A stretch of DNA of 64,000 nt from an uncultured Christensenellaceae bacterium (GCA_944381335.1 CALWKT010000039.1:1-64000), one strand, 5' to 3'; numbered from the stretch's first letter, positions 18,026 to 26,360 are shown. The notes: generated from the letters alone by a model not told the origin. Numbers and translations: made by a program.

Positions 18026-18649
18026 TTATTGTTTGTTTTTCATCCTGTAACTCAGGACGTAGAGACTTTCGCTCATCGCGATGTTCTCCACCGATACGTC
18101 GTCGGGCAGATCGAGATCGATCGGAGCAAAATTCCATATGCTCTTGACTCCGAGCGCGACAAGCCTGTCGGCAATGTCCGCCGCGGCGTTTTTCTGCGTA
18201 GCAATGACCGCGATGTCGCAGCCGTTTTCTTTGACGTAATCGGCAAGCGATTCCATCTTATACACGGGTATTCCGCCTATTTCCTTGTCCCTGACTTCTA
18301 TGTCGAAAAGCGCGCGGACGATAAATCCTTCCCCGGCAAAGTTCCTGTAACCTGCCAGTGCTCTGCCTATATTGCCCGCACCGATGATGATCATATCGTA
18401 TTTTCTGTCAAGCCCGAGTATTTCCGCAAGATTCTTTTTGAGATTGGCGACGTCGTAGCCGTATCCGTGCTGACCGAACCCGCCGAAATTGCAGAAGTCC
18501 TGCCTGACCTGAGAAGCGGTGAGCCCGAGAAGCTGAGCGAGCCTGCCGGACGAGACCTTGGTGACTCCTTCCTGCTCAAGATGCTCGAGATAACGGTAAT
18601 AACGCGGCAAACGCTTCACGACCGCTTCGGAAATGACCTTGTTTCCCAT
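18026..18649 (-). CDS. rex: Redox-sensing transcriptional repressor Rex
   Basis: A 207-residue Rex. The N-terminal winged helix (about 5-75, with the DNA-contact region SASQVRQDFCNFG-type segment) is followed by a Rossmann NAD(H)-binding domain (GAGNIG at 90-95) and a C-terminal swap helix. Rex leaves its operators when NADH is high, derepressing fermentative and hydrogenase genes. It has a GGGAGGTG ribosome site and a long upstream leader with its own promoter. Plausible target in this window: the hydrogenase operon at 56 kb. Confidence 0.94.
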   Translation of the reverse strand: MGNKVISEAVVKRLPRYYRYLEHLEQEGVTKVSSGRLAQLLGLTASQVRQDFCNFGGFGQHGYGYDVANLKKNLAEILGLDRKYDMIIIGAGNIGRALAGYRNFAGEGFIVRALFDIEVRDKEIGGIPVYKMESLADYVKENGCDIAVIATQKNAAADIADRLVALGVKSIWNFAPIDLDLPDDVSVENIAMSESLYVLSYRMKNKQ

Positions 18650-18875
18650 AACTGCACCTCCCCTGCTTATTACACCCGAATGGCATATCGCGGTTTTGTG
18701 CCCGGATCACCCCCGCCGCACAACGTGTGCCGACGCGGGACCAGCCCGTCTGAAACCGTACTCGCTCTCCCTGTCCTTCCGGAAAAGCCTTTTTCCGCCG
18801 TACCATGCAGTATGCCCGGCGCCTGAGCCGGACGCTTCCGCAAGCAACCTTCGGGTCGCGCATAATAATAAACAT
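18650..18875 (-). promoter_or_regulatory. Long folded 5' leader of rex (unrecognised RNA element)
   Basis: From the promoter at 18881-18909 the predicted transcript carries about 225 bases before rex. No coding frame in it is convincing, but the RNA folds well by eye. ACCCGAA near the 5' end pairs with TTCGGGT at the 3' end (18850-18856 with 18674-18680). Inside are TTGCGG/CCGCGA, GTCCGG/CCGGGC, a CGGAAAA/TTTTCCG hairpin and a CCCGC..GCACA/TGTGC..GCGGG hairpin. The closing helix ends right before the rex ribosome site, an arrangement typical of regulatory leaders. I do not recognise it as a known riboswitch, 6S, SRP or tmRNA. Confidence 0.5.
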
Positions 18876-18880
18876 ACTAT

Positions 18881-18909
18881 ATTTTATATAACAAACAGCC
18901 TCTTGTCAA
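18881..18909 (-). promoter_or_regulatory. Sigma-A promoter of the rex operon
   Basis: Minus strand: -35 TTGACA (18904-18909), 17-base spacer, -10 TAAAAT (18881-18886). The predicted start is near 18874. A TTGTTA half-site like that of Rex operators lies in the spacer, but the second half-site is poor. Confidence 0.75.
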
Positions 18910-18931
18910 TTATTTTTCCAAAATTATACGT

Positions 18932-18960
18932 TTGACAAAAACGCGCCCCCGGAGTACAAT
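18932..18960 (+). promoter_or_regulatory. Sigma-A promoter reading into the 85-residue gene
   Basis: -35 TTGACA (18932-18937), exact 17-base spacer, -10 TACAAT (18955-18960). The next gene's ATG is only 9 bases after the -10, so the transcript should start on or just before the start codon (leaderless). Confidence 0.8.
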
Positions 18961-18969
18961 TAGTACGTT

Positions 18970-19227
18970 ATGAAGATCTGGGCAAAGACTGTCGTCGGAG
19001 ACAGGATATTACGAGAATTTATTTACGAAAATCCGCTCCCCATGCGCTACGACAACTACCGGCTGTGGGTATCTGAAATATGCCGCGAGTTTGACCTCTC
19101 CACTCCGGTGATACTCCCCGCGCACTACAAGAATTTCGCCCTCTTTCACAACACGCGCTTCAGACCCGAAGATTTCGTGGACGACCTCGGAGCAGACCTT
19201 CTGGTCATAGAAGATTGCAGAGAATAG
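18970..19227 (+). CDS. Conserved-looking small protein of unknown function
   Basis: An 85-residue soluble, acidic-ended protein that I do not recognise. It has no signal peptide or membrane segment. The frame is flanked by a near-consensus promoter and a good terminator, which supports it being real. There is no usable Shine-Dalgarno: the only GGAG lies inside the promoter, 15 bases upstream of the ATG. Translation is therefore probably leaderless. It is divergent from the rex operon. Confidence 0.7.
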   Translation: MKIWAKTVVGDRILREFIYENPLPMRYDNYRLWVSEICREFDLSTPVILPAHYKNFALFHNTRFRPEDFVDDLGADLLVIEDCRE

Positions 19228-19232
19228 TTTTT

Positions 19233-19262
19233 ACGGAAGCGACGCCGCTTCCGTATTTTTGT
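19233..19262 (+). terminator. Terminator of the 85-residue gene
   Basis: An 8-bp stem ACGGAAGC/GCTTCCGT (19233-19240 with 19247-19254) followed by ATTTTTG on the plus strand, 5 bases past the stop codon. Confidence 0.85.
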
Positions 19263-19270
19263 TTTCGCCT

Positions 19271-19696
19271 TTATTCCGCGTAAAAGTACGCTGACACCAG
19301 ATCTCTCGCCTTGTCGTAGTCGTCGAAGATGTAAAAACTCTCTTTCGCGCCAGACTTTATGTCTATCTTCACAAGTTCCTGCCCCAGGTAATATCTCAGA
19401 TAGCCGTCTGTCCCCGAAAGATATATCCTGACGCAGTAATCGTAAGAATCGTCCGGATATTCGTCGTCATTTCTCGTGACCGCAAGTTTTCCCAGATCAT
19501 CCATAAAATTCTGCATTCTCTCGCCTTCAAGCACCTTTATCGCGCCGCCGCTGTTGACCAGTTCTATGCGCGTTACGTCGTCAACGTCGATCTTGCTGAG
19601 TTTCCAGAAACCGCTGCTCGACGAACATGCTGTTGCGCTCAGGGCGATCACGATCGTCAACATTGCCGCAATAATTATAAATGTCGTCTTTTTCAT
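19271..19696 (-). CDS. Lipoprotein encoded with an ABC transporter
   Basis: A 141-residue protein with a lysine start, a hydrophobic signal and a lipobox-like SATAC cleavage site at about residue 24. It is therefore a predicted membrane-anchored lipoprotein. The mature part is not recognised. Its ATG overlaps the stop of the permease gene by four bases, so it is part of the ATPase-permease-lipoprotein operon and may be an accessory or sensor of that exporter. Confidence 0.75.
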   Translation of the reverse strand: MKKTTFIIIAAMLTIVIALSATACSSSSGFWKLSKIDVDDVTRIELVNSGGAIKVLEGERMQNFMDDLGKLAVTRNDDEYPDDSYDYCVRIYLSGTDGYLRYYLGQELVKIDIKSGAKESFYIFDDYDKARDLVSAYFYAE

Positions 19697-20718
19697 TTAA
19701 AGTCCCTCTTTTCAAACGCTATATAATTGACCGCCGTCATACCTGCGAACCACACCGTAGTCACGGCGATCATTGTGTATATGCTCATTCCCCTGATCGG
19801 CGCGCCTGCCGGCGTAAGCGCCGTCGCCCAGCTCAGATTGGTAAACAGCCCGACAAACGGGATCCACGTGTCGTAGAGAAGCGACGCGATCGTATCCGCA
19901 AACAGAAACAGTACGAGAGGTATCGCAAGCGCCGCGGATTTATTGGCGAAATTTCCCACGAAAACGGTAAACTGAACAAGCACGGCGAGCGTCACCGCGT
20001 TGAACAGCGTCAAAAGGAAAATTGCCGCATAGGGGTTGATTATCGCTATATTCTGATATGCGTCTATAAGCAACACGTCATGCGACGCACCATCGAAAAA
20101 TATCGCTCCGATCACCATGAACAACACGTTCAGCACAACGGAGAGAACAAGCGAGGTGACGAACACCGCGCCCGTCTTTGCCGTCAGCAGAACGCTCCTC
20201 TTCACGGGTCTTGTCAGTTGCATGCGCATGGTCCCGTCATCAGTCTCTCCCGCTACCGCGCGCGCCGCGAGCACGATCGCCATGATCGCCACGAACGCCG
20301 ACACGATCATAGACATCATCACCACATAGTCGCCCGAGCTCATGTTTATCGACCCGATCGCGCCCAGCGTGGTGATCCTATCCGGTTTTATGCCGTTCTC
20401 GTCGAGGTAGTCGTACAGCGCTATCATATTCTTGAGATAGGTCTCTGTTGTCGTCGAAGCCTCTATCTTCAGATCTCCGCTTTCGACAAGCGCGTAATAT
20501 TCGTCAAGTTCCACACGGTACATGTCCGCCATTTCCGCAGCCGAAACGCTGCCTGTCAGCGCCGAATTGTCCATGCCCTGAAGCATATCTCCGAGCGTCC
20601 TGAAAGACACCGTGACGATCAGGCACAGTATGAGGATTACGACGGCGAAGATCCAGAAGCCTTTGGACGAAAAAACCTTTTTACATTCAAGTGAAAACGC
20701 GGTTAAAAATCCTTTCAT
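19693..20718 (-). CDS. ABC-2 type transporter permease
   Basis: A 341-residue membrane protein with about six hydrophobic segments: one at 21-42, a long outside loop (about 45-150), and five helices after it. This is the layout of ABC-2/NatB-like exporter permeases. It begins within the ATPase stop (4-base overlap) and ends within the lipoprotein start. Substrate cannot be inferred; natural-sodium, peptide or lipid export are all possible for this type. Confidence 0.85.
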   Translation of the reverse strand: MKGFLTAFSLECKKVFSSKGFWIFAVVILILCLIVTVSFRTLGDMLQGMDNSALTGSVSAAEMADMYRVELDEYYALVESGDLKIEASTTTETYLKNMIALYDYLDENGIKPDRITTLGAIGSINMSSGDYVVMMSMIVSAFVAIMAIVLAARAVAGETDDGTMRMQLTRPVKRSVLLTAKTGAVFVTSLVLSVVLNVLFMVIGAIFFDGASHDVLLIDAYQNIAIINPYAAIFLLTLFNAVTLAVLVQFTVFVGNFANKSAALAIPLVLFLFADTIASLLYDTWIPFVGLFTNLSWATALTPAGAPIRGMSIYTMIAVTTVWFAGMTAVNYIAFEKRDFK

Positions 20719-21728
20719 TTCGTCAGCTCCTTGTACATTTCTTCAAGCGTACGCTTCTTGACGCTGAAGCTTACAACGGATATGCCGTTCTCTATCAGCG
20801 CTTTGTTGATCGCCGCCGCGTCGCCGCCCTTGACTTCGACGTACAGCGTCTCCGCCTGCACCTTTGTGCGGAAACCGAATTTTTCGTTGATGAGCGCCGC
20901 CGCTCTGTTGGGTTCGTCGCACAGCACGGAAAGTATCACCACGTCGCCAAGTCCTCTTTCTATCTCCGCCCTTGTCTTTACGGCGACGATCCTGCCTCTG
21001 GACATAAACGCCACTCTGTCGCAAAGCGTCTGCATTTCTCCGAGGATGTGAGACGAAAACATCACCGTCGTGCCGTACTCGTCTCTCAGCCTGAGTATAA
21101 GATCCCTGACCTGTGCGATCCCGTCCGGATCGAGTCCGTTTATCGGTTCGTCAAGCACGAGGAATTCGGGTTTGTGCATTATCGCCTGCGCAAGTCCCAG
21201 CCTCTGGCGCATACCCATGGAATATGTGCCTACGCGCGACTTTATCCTTTCCGACAGCCCGACAAGTTCTACGATGTCTTTGATCCTCTGCTCGGGAAGC
21301 CCGCCCTGAAGTTTTGCCAGGTATTCCAGGTTCCACCAGCCGGACTGCTTGTTGAAAAACACCGGGGTCTCTATCTGCGCGCCTATCCTGCGCATATATT
21401 CTTCTTTGTCGCGCCTGAAGTCAAGATTGTCGAGCGTGACCTCTCCGTTGTCCGGGATCACAAGCCCGGTGACGACTTTTATCAAGGTGGATTTTCCCGC
21501 GCCGTTGGGTCCGAGCAGACCGAAGATCTCGCCCTTGCGGATCCCGAGAGACACGTTGTCGAGCGCGACTATGCCTTCTTTGCCTTTTATAAAACGCGCG
21601 ATTCCTTTTTTGAAAACCTTGCTCACGTTTCTTATCGCAAGGTAGGCGTTTTCTTCAGGCTCTTCCGTCAGCGCGACGACGGCGGTCCCGACGCTCGCGG
21701 CGATCTCTTTTTCTTCAAAACCCTGCAT
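20715..21728 (-). CDS. ABC transporter ATP-binding protein (NatA/CcmA-like)
   Basis: A 337-residue ATPase. Walker A GPNGAGKST, signature YSMGMRQRLGLAQ and Walker B LVLDEPINGLD are all intact, and the D-loop and switch histidine (FSSHIL) follow. About 50 extra residues precede the usual N terminus. A C-terminal domain of about 90 residues resembles the DUF4162-type tail of ABC-2 exporters. It is the first gene of a three-gene operon with a TAAGGAG ribosome site. Confidence 0.92.
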   Translation of the reverse strand: MQGFEEKEIAASVGTAVVALTEEPEENAYLAIRNVSKVFKKGIARFIKGKEGIVALDNVSLGIRKGEIFGLLGPNGAGKSTLIKVVTGLVIPDNGEVTLDNLDFRRDKEEYMRRIGAQIETPVFFNKQSGWWNLEYLAKLQGGLPEQRIKDIVELVGLSERIKSRVGTYSMGMRQRLGLAQAIMHKPEFLVLDEPINGLDPDGIAQVRDLILRLRDEYGTTVMFSSHILGEMQTLCDRVAFMSRGRIVAVKTRAEIERGLGDVVILSVLCDEPNRAAALINEKFGFRTKVQAETLYVEVKGGDAAAINKALIENGISVVSFSVKKRTLEEMYKELTK

Positions 21729-21797
21729 ACTTTCTCCTTATAATATGATGTGCCCTTCAAGGGATTTTATATTACCCGTTTTTTTTATCTGCGGCAA

Positions 21798-21826
21798 TTG
21801 CAAAAAGCTCCCGGATATGTTAATAT
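21798..21826 (+). promoter_or_regulatory. Promoter of the dnaD-dnaI operon
   Basis: -35 TTGCAA (21798-21803), 17-base spacer, -10 TAATAT (21821-21826). It leaves a leader of roughly 70 bases before the ATG at 21902, with an AAGGAGGG ribosome site. Confidence 0.65.
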
Positions 21827-21901
21827 GTTTTTACCATATCAGTTTAGCATAAATATATTCTTTTTTCAATAAGGAAATTCTTTTTATGCAAGGAGGGAAA
21901 A

Positions 21902-23353
21902 ATGGGGCTGTGCCGGATGTCGGACGAAGGCGCGCGCAAGGGATGCGTCGTACTCGACAACAAATTCGTGACGGACTATATGCCTGAAGCCGACGAAATT
22001 CAGCTCAAGACGTATATGCTCGGGCTTTATCTCTGCTCGGATCCCGTCGCCGCGGACAACACCCTTCCCCATTTCTGCAACGTCCTCTCCGTCAGCGAAG
22101 ACAAGATAATTGCAGCGTTCGGCTACTGGGAAAAACAGGGGCTTGTGACCGTCGTTTCTTCCGACCCGTTCGAAGTGCGCTACAACTACGTCAGGGGCAT
22201 GGACGAAAAGATAAGATACTTCAAACCCGCAAAATACGGAGAATTCAACGCTCAGCTTCACGAAATATTCCCGGACAGAGACTTCACTCAGGCGGACTAC
22301 CTTAAATATTACGATTTCATGGAATCCACTCATATGCCTCAGGAAGTCATGCTGATGATCGCGAGATACTGCGTCAATTACAAGGGATACGACGTGCGCG
22401 AAAAATACGTGCTCGCAGTCGCGCAGAGCTGGTACGACAGCGGCGTGCGCACCGTCCAGGACGCAGAAGAAATGATCTCCAGGCAGGAAGCTAGCTCGGA
22501 AGCGCTCAGAATGATCGCAAAAGAACTGGGCAAAAAATCCCCCGTCGACATCGAAGACAAACAACTTTACGTCAAGTGGACGCAGAGTTGGGGCTTCGAT
22601 CTCGCCTGCATACTCTTCGCGGCGAAGCAGTGCAAAAAGCGCGGCGGCATGGAGAGGCTGGACAAGATACTCGACGAATATTTTTCTCACAACTGCCTGA
22701 CGGTTGCGGACATGAAGGCTTACAGCGAAGAAAAACAGAACATGTTCGACCTCGCGAAAGAGGTCACCAGAATCATAGGCGTCAGATACGAAAACCTCGA
22801 CACAGTGGTCAGCCACTACGTCTGCGTGTGGCTCTCTCAGGGCTTTGACAACAGCGCGCTGACGCTGATAGCGGAATACTGCTTCGAAAATTCAATACGT
22901 TCTCTGAGCGGTATGAACGCTATCGTTTCAAAGTTTTACAAACAGGGCTGCGTGACCGTGGAAAGCATCAACGAATATCTAGGTCAGCTCGCAGAACGCG
23001 AAAAGAAAATCAAAAAAGTGCTTGAAACCGCTTGCACATCCCGTATGGTCACTCAGAGCGACCGCGACGCTTACACGCTGTGGACGGACTGGGGCTTTGA
23101 CGACGAAGCGATTCTTTACTGCGCGTCTCTCGCTCAGGGCAGACCGCAGGCGGTGGGCTATGTCACGAAACTTCTGACGCGCTGCAAAGAAGCGAAAGCG
23201 TTTGAACTCTCTCAGGTCAAAACTCTGCTCGCCTCTCAGCCGCAAGCGGGAAAAGAAAGCCCTCAGGGAGGAAAACTCGAACGCAGGTATACCAAAGAAG
23301 AAATAGGTTCCCTTTTCGGAGACCTGCAGGACTACGAGGATATAGAGATCTGA
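21902..23353 (+). CDS. dnaD: DnaD-like replication-initiation protein with repeated DnaB_2 domains
   Basis: A 483-residue protein. The N-terminal ~100 residues look like the winged-helix DnaD N-domain (a helix-rich region around YWEKQGLVTVV). After it come at least three helical DnaD/DnaB C-domain (DnaB_2) units, each with the Y/W...W...GF/GV pattern: AVAQSWYDSGVRT near 175, a copy with CVWLSQGFD near 305 and one with YTLWTDWGFD near 390. B. subtilis DnaD is about half this length. It is followed one base later by a helicase-loader gene, so a role in loading DnaC/DnaB helicase at origins or restarted forks is likely. Confidence 0.85.
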   Translation: MGLCRMSDEGARKGCVVLDNKFVTDYMPEADEIQLKTYMLGLYLCSDPVAADNTLPHFCNVLSVSEDKIIAAFGYWEKQGLVTVVSSDPFEVRYNYVRGMDEKIRYFKPAKYGEFNAQLHEIFPDRDFTQADYLKYYDFMESTHMPQEVMLMIARYCVNYKGYDVREKYVLAVAQSWYDSGVRTVQDAEEMISRQEASSEALRMIAKELGKKSPVDIEDKQLYVKWTQSWGFDLACILFAAKQCKKRGGMERLDKILDEYFSHNCLTVADMKAYSEEKQNMFDLAKEVTRIIGVRYENLDTVVSHYVCVWLSQGFDNSALTLIAEYCFENSIRSLSGMNAIVSKFYKQGCVTVESINEYLGQLAEREKKIKKVLETACTSRMVTQSDRDAYTLWTDWGFDDEAILYCASLAQGRPQAVGYVTKLLTRCKEAKAFELSQVKTLLASQPQAGKESPQGGKLERRYTKEEIGSLFGDLQDYEDIEI

Positions 23354-23354
23354 T

Positions 23355-24293
23355 ATGAGATACCCAAAAAGATACGTCAGGATTATATCGGCGCGCTATG
23401 CGGCGCTCAGAGAAAAAGAGGACAACGACAGGAACCGTCGTTGCGCGGCCGCGCGCAAAGATCCTGAGTTTGCCGATGCCGAAAGAGAGTTTTCAGCCGT
23501 TTCTGTGGATTACGCGCGCGCAAAGGCGGCAGACAACGCGACCCCGGAACTTGAAAAAAAATATCGCGCCGCAAAGACGGCGCTCGACAACATCGTCGCC
23601 GAAAAGGGCTTTGACCTCTCTCTACACGTTCACTGCAAAAAATGCGGCGACACAGGTTTTGTGGGCGAAAAGCTCTGTTCCTGCGCAATGCCGCTCTACC
23701 TTGCCCTCGTCAAGGAGGACACCAGGACCGGGCGCATCCCTCACGTCACTTTTGCAGACAACCTGGCAACGGATACAAACTGCGCTCAGGGCAGATCGCT
23801 CGGTATTCTCTACGAAAAGATGAAGGAGTTCTGCGACCGCTTCGAAGAAACGCGCGTCGACTTCATACTGCTGACCGGTCAGTCCGGCGTGGGTAAAACC
23901 ACCCTCGCATACGCTATCGCCAACGAACTTTCTTCAAAAGGAATATCCGTCTGTTTCGTCACCGCGTTCGAGTTCGTGGATCTTATGCTGAAATACCACA
24001 CTTCAGACGTCTCCAGGCGTTCGCGCTACACTGAATTCATCCTTGACTGCGAAATGCTGATAATAGACGACCTGGGCACAGAACCGATGCTGAAAAGCGT
24101 GACAAAAGAATATCTTTACAACGTGATCAACACTCGTCTCGTCAACGGGAAAAAGACGATGGTGACTTCCAACCTCAATCTGGAAGAACTCATGCTGAGG
24201 TACGGCGAACGTACGGTTTCACGCATGACGAACAAGAATTATTCTGTTACCAGAGAACTTCTCGGAGACGATCTGAGAAAGATAAAATTCTGA
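23355..24293 (+). CDS. dnaI: Helicase loader ATPase, DnaI/DnaC-like
   Basis: A 312-residue AAA+ ATPase. A basic helical N terminus is followed by a zinc-binding knuckle (cysteines at about 94, 97, 108 and 110), as in DnaI, then Walker A GQSGVGKT (175-182) and Walker B IIDDLG. An arginine-rich segment SRMTNKN near the end matches the sensor 2/arginine-finger region. The Zn knuckle in DnaI controls ATPase and ssDNA binding. It forms an operon with dnaD; a strong terminator follows. Confidence 0.9.
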   Translation: MRYPKRYVRIISARYAALREKEDNDRNRRCAAARKDPEFADAEREFSAVSVDYARAKAADNATPELEKKYRAAKTALDNIVAEKGFDLSLHVHCKKCGDTGFVGEKLCSCAMPLYLALVKEDTRTGRIPHVTFADNLATDTNCAQGRSLGILYEKMKEFCDRFEETRVDFILLTGQSGVGKTTLAYAIANELSSKGISVCFVTAFEFVDLMLKYHTSDVSRRSRYTEFILDCEMLIIDDLGTEPMLKSVTKEYLYNVINTRLVNGKKTMVTSNLNLEELMLRYGERTVSRMTNKNYSVTRELLGDDLRKIKF

Positions 24294-24329
24294 TTTTTTC
24301 GTGCCCGTGTAGATTAAAGCAAAAAAATT

Positions 24330-24356
24330 ACGCACGCTTCACTCGCGTGCGTTTTT
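24330..24356. terminator. Bidirectional terminator between dnaI and the LRR gene
   Basis: An 8-bp stem ACGCACGC/GCGTGCGT (24330-24337 with 24345-24352) with T-run on the plus side (GTTTTTAT) and an A-run on its left that becomes a T-run on the minus strand. It can end both convergent transcripts. Confidence 0.85.
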
Positions 24357-24387
24357 ATCTCAGTCGTTATTCAAAGGACGACAAGCG

Positions 24388-25845
24388 TTATTTTTTCATT
24401 GAAGATCCGATCAGCTTCAGCCTGTCTGCCAAACCTATCCTGCATTTTCTGAAAGCTTCGTCTCCGATTATTCTGACGTTTTCAGGCAGCCTGACTTTCA
24501 AGTTGCCGCACCCGTAAAAAGCCTTGTCGCCTATTTCCTCTAATCCGTCGGGGAGTTCTGCCTTTTCAAGATTTACGCACTGATAAAACGCCCTTTTTCC
24601 GATATCGACGAGCGTGCACGGGAAATTCGCCTCTTTCAGATTCCCGCAACAGAAAAACGCGTCGTCGCCTATTTCTCTGACTCGTTCAGGGATGTCGATC
24701 TGCGTAAGACCGTTGCATCTCATGAACGCTTTGTTTTCTAACCTTGCCAGTTTCCCGGGAAGTTTTACAGAAAACAATCCTACGCAGTTTTCAAACGCCC
24801 CTTCGCCTATTTCCGTCACGGAATCCGGGATCACGATCTCTGTAAGGCTGATGCAATCCCTGAACGCGCCGAAGCCTATACGCTTCAAGTTTTTGGGGAG
24901 CGTTATTCTGAGAAGATTTTCACACCCTCTGAATGCGTAAGGAGGGATCTCGGTTATATTGCTCCCGATCTCTATCTCTTCAAGCTCCTTTATGCCGGCA
25001 TACGCTCTGCCGAGACCTGAGACATAAAACCGGACAGGCTGGGAAAATATTTTTTCAGGCACTTTTACTTTGGTATCGCTTCCTTTGTATTCCGTGAGAC
25101 TCGCGCGCTCCTTATCCTGAACGAACGCATAATCTGACGTGATGACGTTGGGATACTCGAGGATTCTTACGTCGTTTGAAGTAAAGAATTTCCTGCCGTG
25201 ACTCCAGACGCGTTTCGTTTCAAACGCGCCTCTCCCTATTTCGGCAACGCTTTTGGGCAATTCGATTCTGTCCAGGTTTCTGCAGATTCCGAAAGCCATA
25301 TCGCCTATTTTCTCCAAGCCTTCGTGAAGGACCGCCTCTTTCAGAGATTCGCATCCGTAAAAAGCCCTTTCGAAAATTTTCCTGATCCCTTTGTGCACGT
25401 CGACTCTGGTTATTTTTTTACATCCTGAAAAGGTCTCTTTTCTGATTTCCTTTACTCCTTCGGGAAAACGTACACTTTCTCCCTCTTCGCTTGAAGGAGC
25501 TGAGCTTTTACCCGGAGAAAAAACGCTGACAGATACCAGTTCTGCGCAGTTCTTGAAAGCAGTCGCTCCGATAACGGTCACGCTGACGGGGATCACGATT
25601 TCACGAAGTTTGCTGCAATTTTCGAAAGCGCCGTCCCCAATACGGGTAAGGTTGCACTGAACGCTTACTTTTCTGACTGTCACGCAGTCGGAAAAAGCGC
25701 GGTCGCCTATTTCGGTCACACCGAACGGGATTTCCACGTTTGAAGACGAGCCTTTATATTTCAAAAGCCTGCTACCTTCTATTAAAAAATCCGGATGAAC
25801 AGCCATCCCCGCTTCAGTCACCGCACTCTTGTACGTTCCGATCAT
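24388..25845 (-). CDS. BspA-type leucine-rich repeat protein (LRR_5)
   Basis: A 485-residue protein made almost entirely of ~23-residue LRR_5 repeats with the recurring pattern I.(D/G).AF..C..L..(I/V).(I/L)P..(V/L)..I. About fifteen repeats can be picked out, interrupted by a non-repeat stretch near residues 205-285. Similar proteins in gut and oral bacteria and in Trichomonas are surface adhesins. Here there is no signal peptide, transmembrane helix or sorting signal, so either it is cytosolic or it leaves by another route. It has a strong promoter and a GGAGGAGA ribosome site. Confidence 0.85.
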   Translation of the reverse strand: MIGTYKSAVTEAGMAVHPDFLIEGSRLLKYKGSSSNVEIPFGVTEIGDRAFSDCVTVRKVSVQCNLTRIGDGAFENCSKLREIVIPVSVTVIGATAFKNCAELVSVSVFSPGKSSAPSSEEGESVRFPEGVKEIRKETFSGCKKITRVDVHKGIRKIFERAFYGCESLKEAVLHEGLEKIGDMAFGICRNLDRIELPKSVAEIGRGAFETKRVWSHGRKFFTSNDVRILEYPNVITSDYAFVQDKERASLTEYKGSDTKVKVPEKIFSQPVRFYVSGLGRAYAGIKELEEIEIGSNITEIPPYAFRGCENLLRITLPKNLKRIGFGAFRDCISLTEIVIPDSVTEIGEGAFENCVGLFSVKLPGKLARLENKAFMRCNGLTQIDIPERVREIGDDAFFCCGNLKEANFPCTLVDIGKRAFYQCVNLEKAELPDGLEEIGDKAFYGCGNLKVRLPENVRIIGDEAFRKCRIGLADRLKLIGSSMKK

Positions 25846-25943
25846 TTCTCTCCTCCGCCGTATCTTTCACGGGATGCGGCGCATTTTTTATAAAATCCTG
25901 CTTCACTCCGGCATTCCGCAACAGAGAAAACGGTATTGTAAAT

Positions 25944-25972
25944 ATTATATAGCACAGGCAAAACGTTGTCAA
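25944..25972 (-). promoter_or_regulatory. Consensus sigma-A promoter of the LRR gene
   Basis: Minus strand: -35 TTGACA (25967-25972), 17-base spacer, -10 TATAAT (25944-25949), a perfect consensus match. The leader is about 90 bases. The rest of the 25846-26243 gap holds an A-run at 26107-26120 and the tRNA promoter; no gene was seen. Confidence 0.85.
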
Positions 25973-26171
25973 CGAGCGGACAATCCGTTCGGACGCGAAA
26001 CGGCGCTGCACATACGCTTGCCTTGAGCGCTCATACGGTTTTTCACCCGATTCCCGCCTTTGAAACTATCCCTCCGGTAACGTCTGTCGTCGATGAACAT
26101 TTCTCGCAAAAAAAAAAAAAGCTTGCAGATGACGAAAAAACATAAAATTCTTCCATTTTACAAAAAAACGA

Positions 26172-26200
26172 TAGACAAAACCCAAAGCGTATGATAATAT
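26172..26200 (+). promoter_or_regulatory. Promoter of tRNA-Glu
   Basis: -35-like TAGACA (26172-26177), 17-base spacer, -10 TAATAT (26195-26200), with a second TATAAT-like hexamer just after it. The tRNA begins about 40 bases downstream. Confidence 0.55.
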
Positions 26201-26243
26201 AATAATGCTCAAAACGGCGAAATCCGGGCAAGCAAACATTAAT

Positions 26244-26318
26244 GGCTCTGTGGTCCAGCGGTTAAGACTCAGCCCTCTCACGGCTGCTACTGGGGTTCGA
26301 TTCCCCACAGAGTCACCA
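26244..26318 (+). tRNA. tRNA-Glu (anticodon CTC)
   Basis: A full cloverleaf: acceptor GGCTCTG/CAGAGTC, anticodon stem CAGCC/GGCTG with loop CTCTCAC (anticodon CTC, decodes GAG), T arm GGGGTTCGATTCCCC, encoded CCA end. A terminator follows within three bases. Confidence 0.95.
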
Positions 26319-26320
26319 AA

Positions 26321-26355
26321 AAACGTCGCGTGATACGCGACGTTTTCTTTTTGTT
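26321..26355 (+). terminator. Terminator of tRNA-Glu
   Basis: A 10-bp stem AAACGTCGCG/CGCGACGTTT (26321-26330 with 26336-26345) followed by TTCTTTTTG. Confidence 0.9.
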
Positions 26356-26360
26356 ATCCG

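Noticed and set aside
18576..18875. A 99-residue minus-strand frame covering the rex leader.
   Set aside because: It is Arg/Gly-rich, overlaps the rex start in another frame, has no ribosome site, and the RNA pairings explain the region better.
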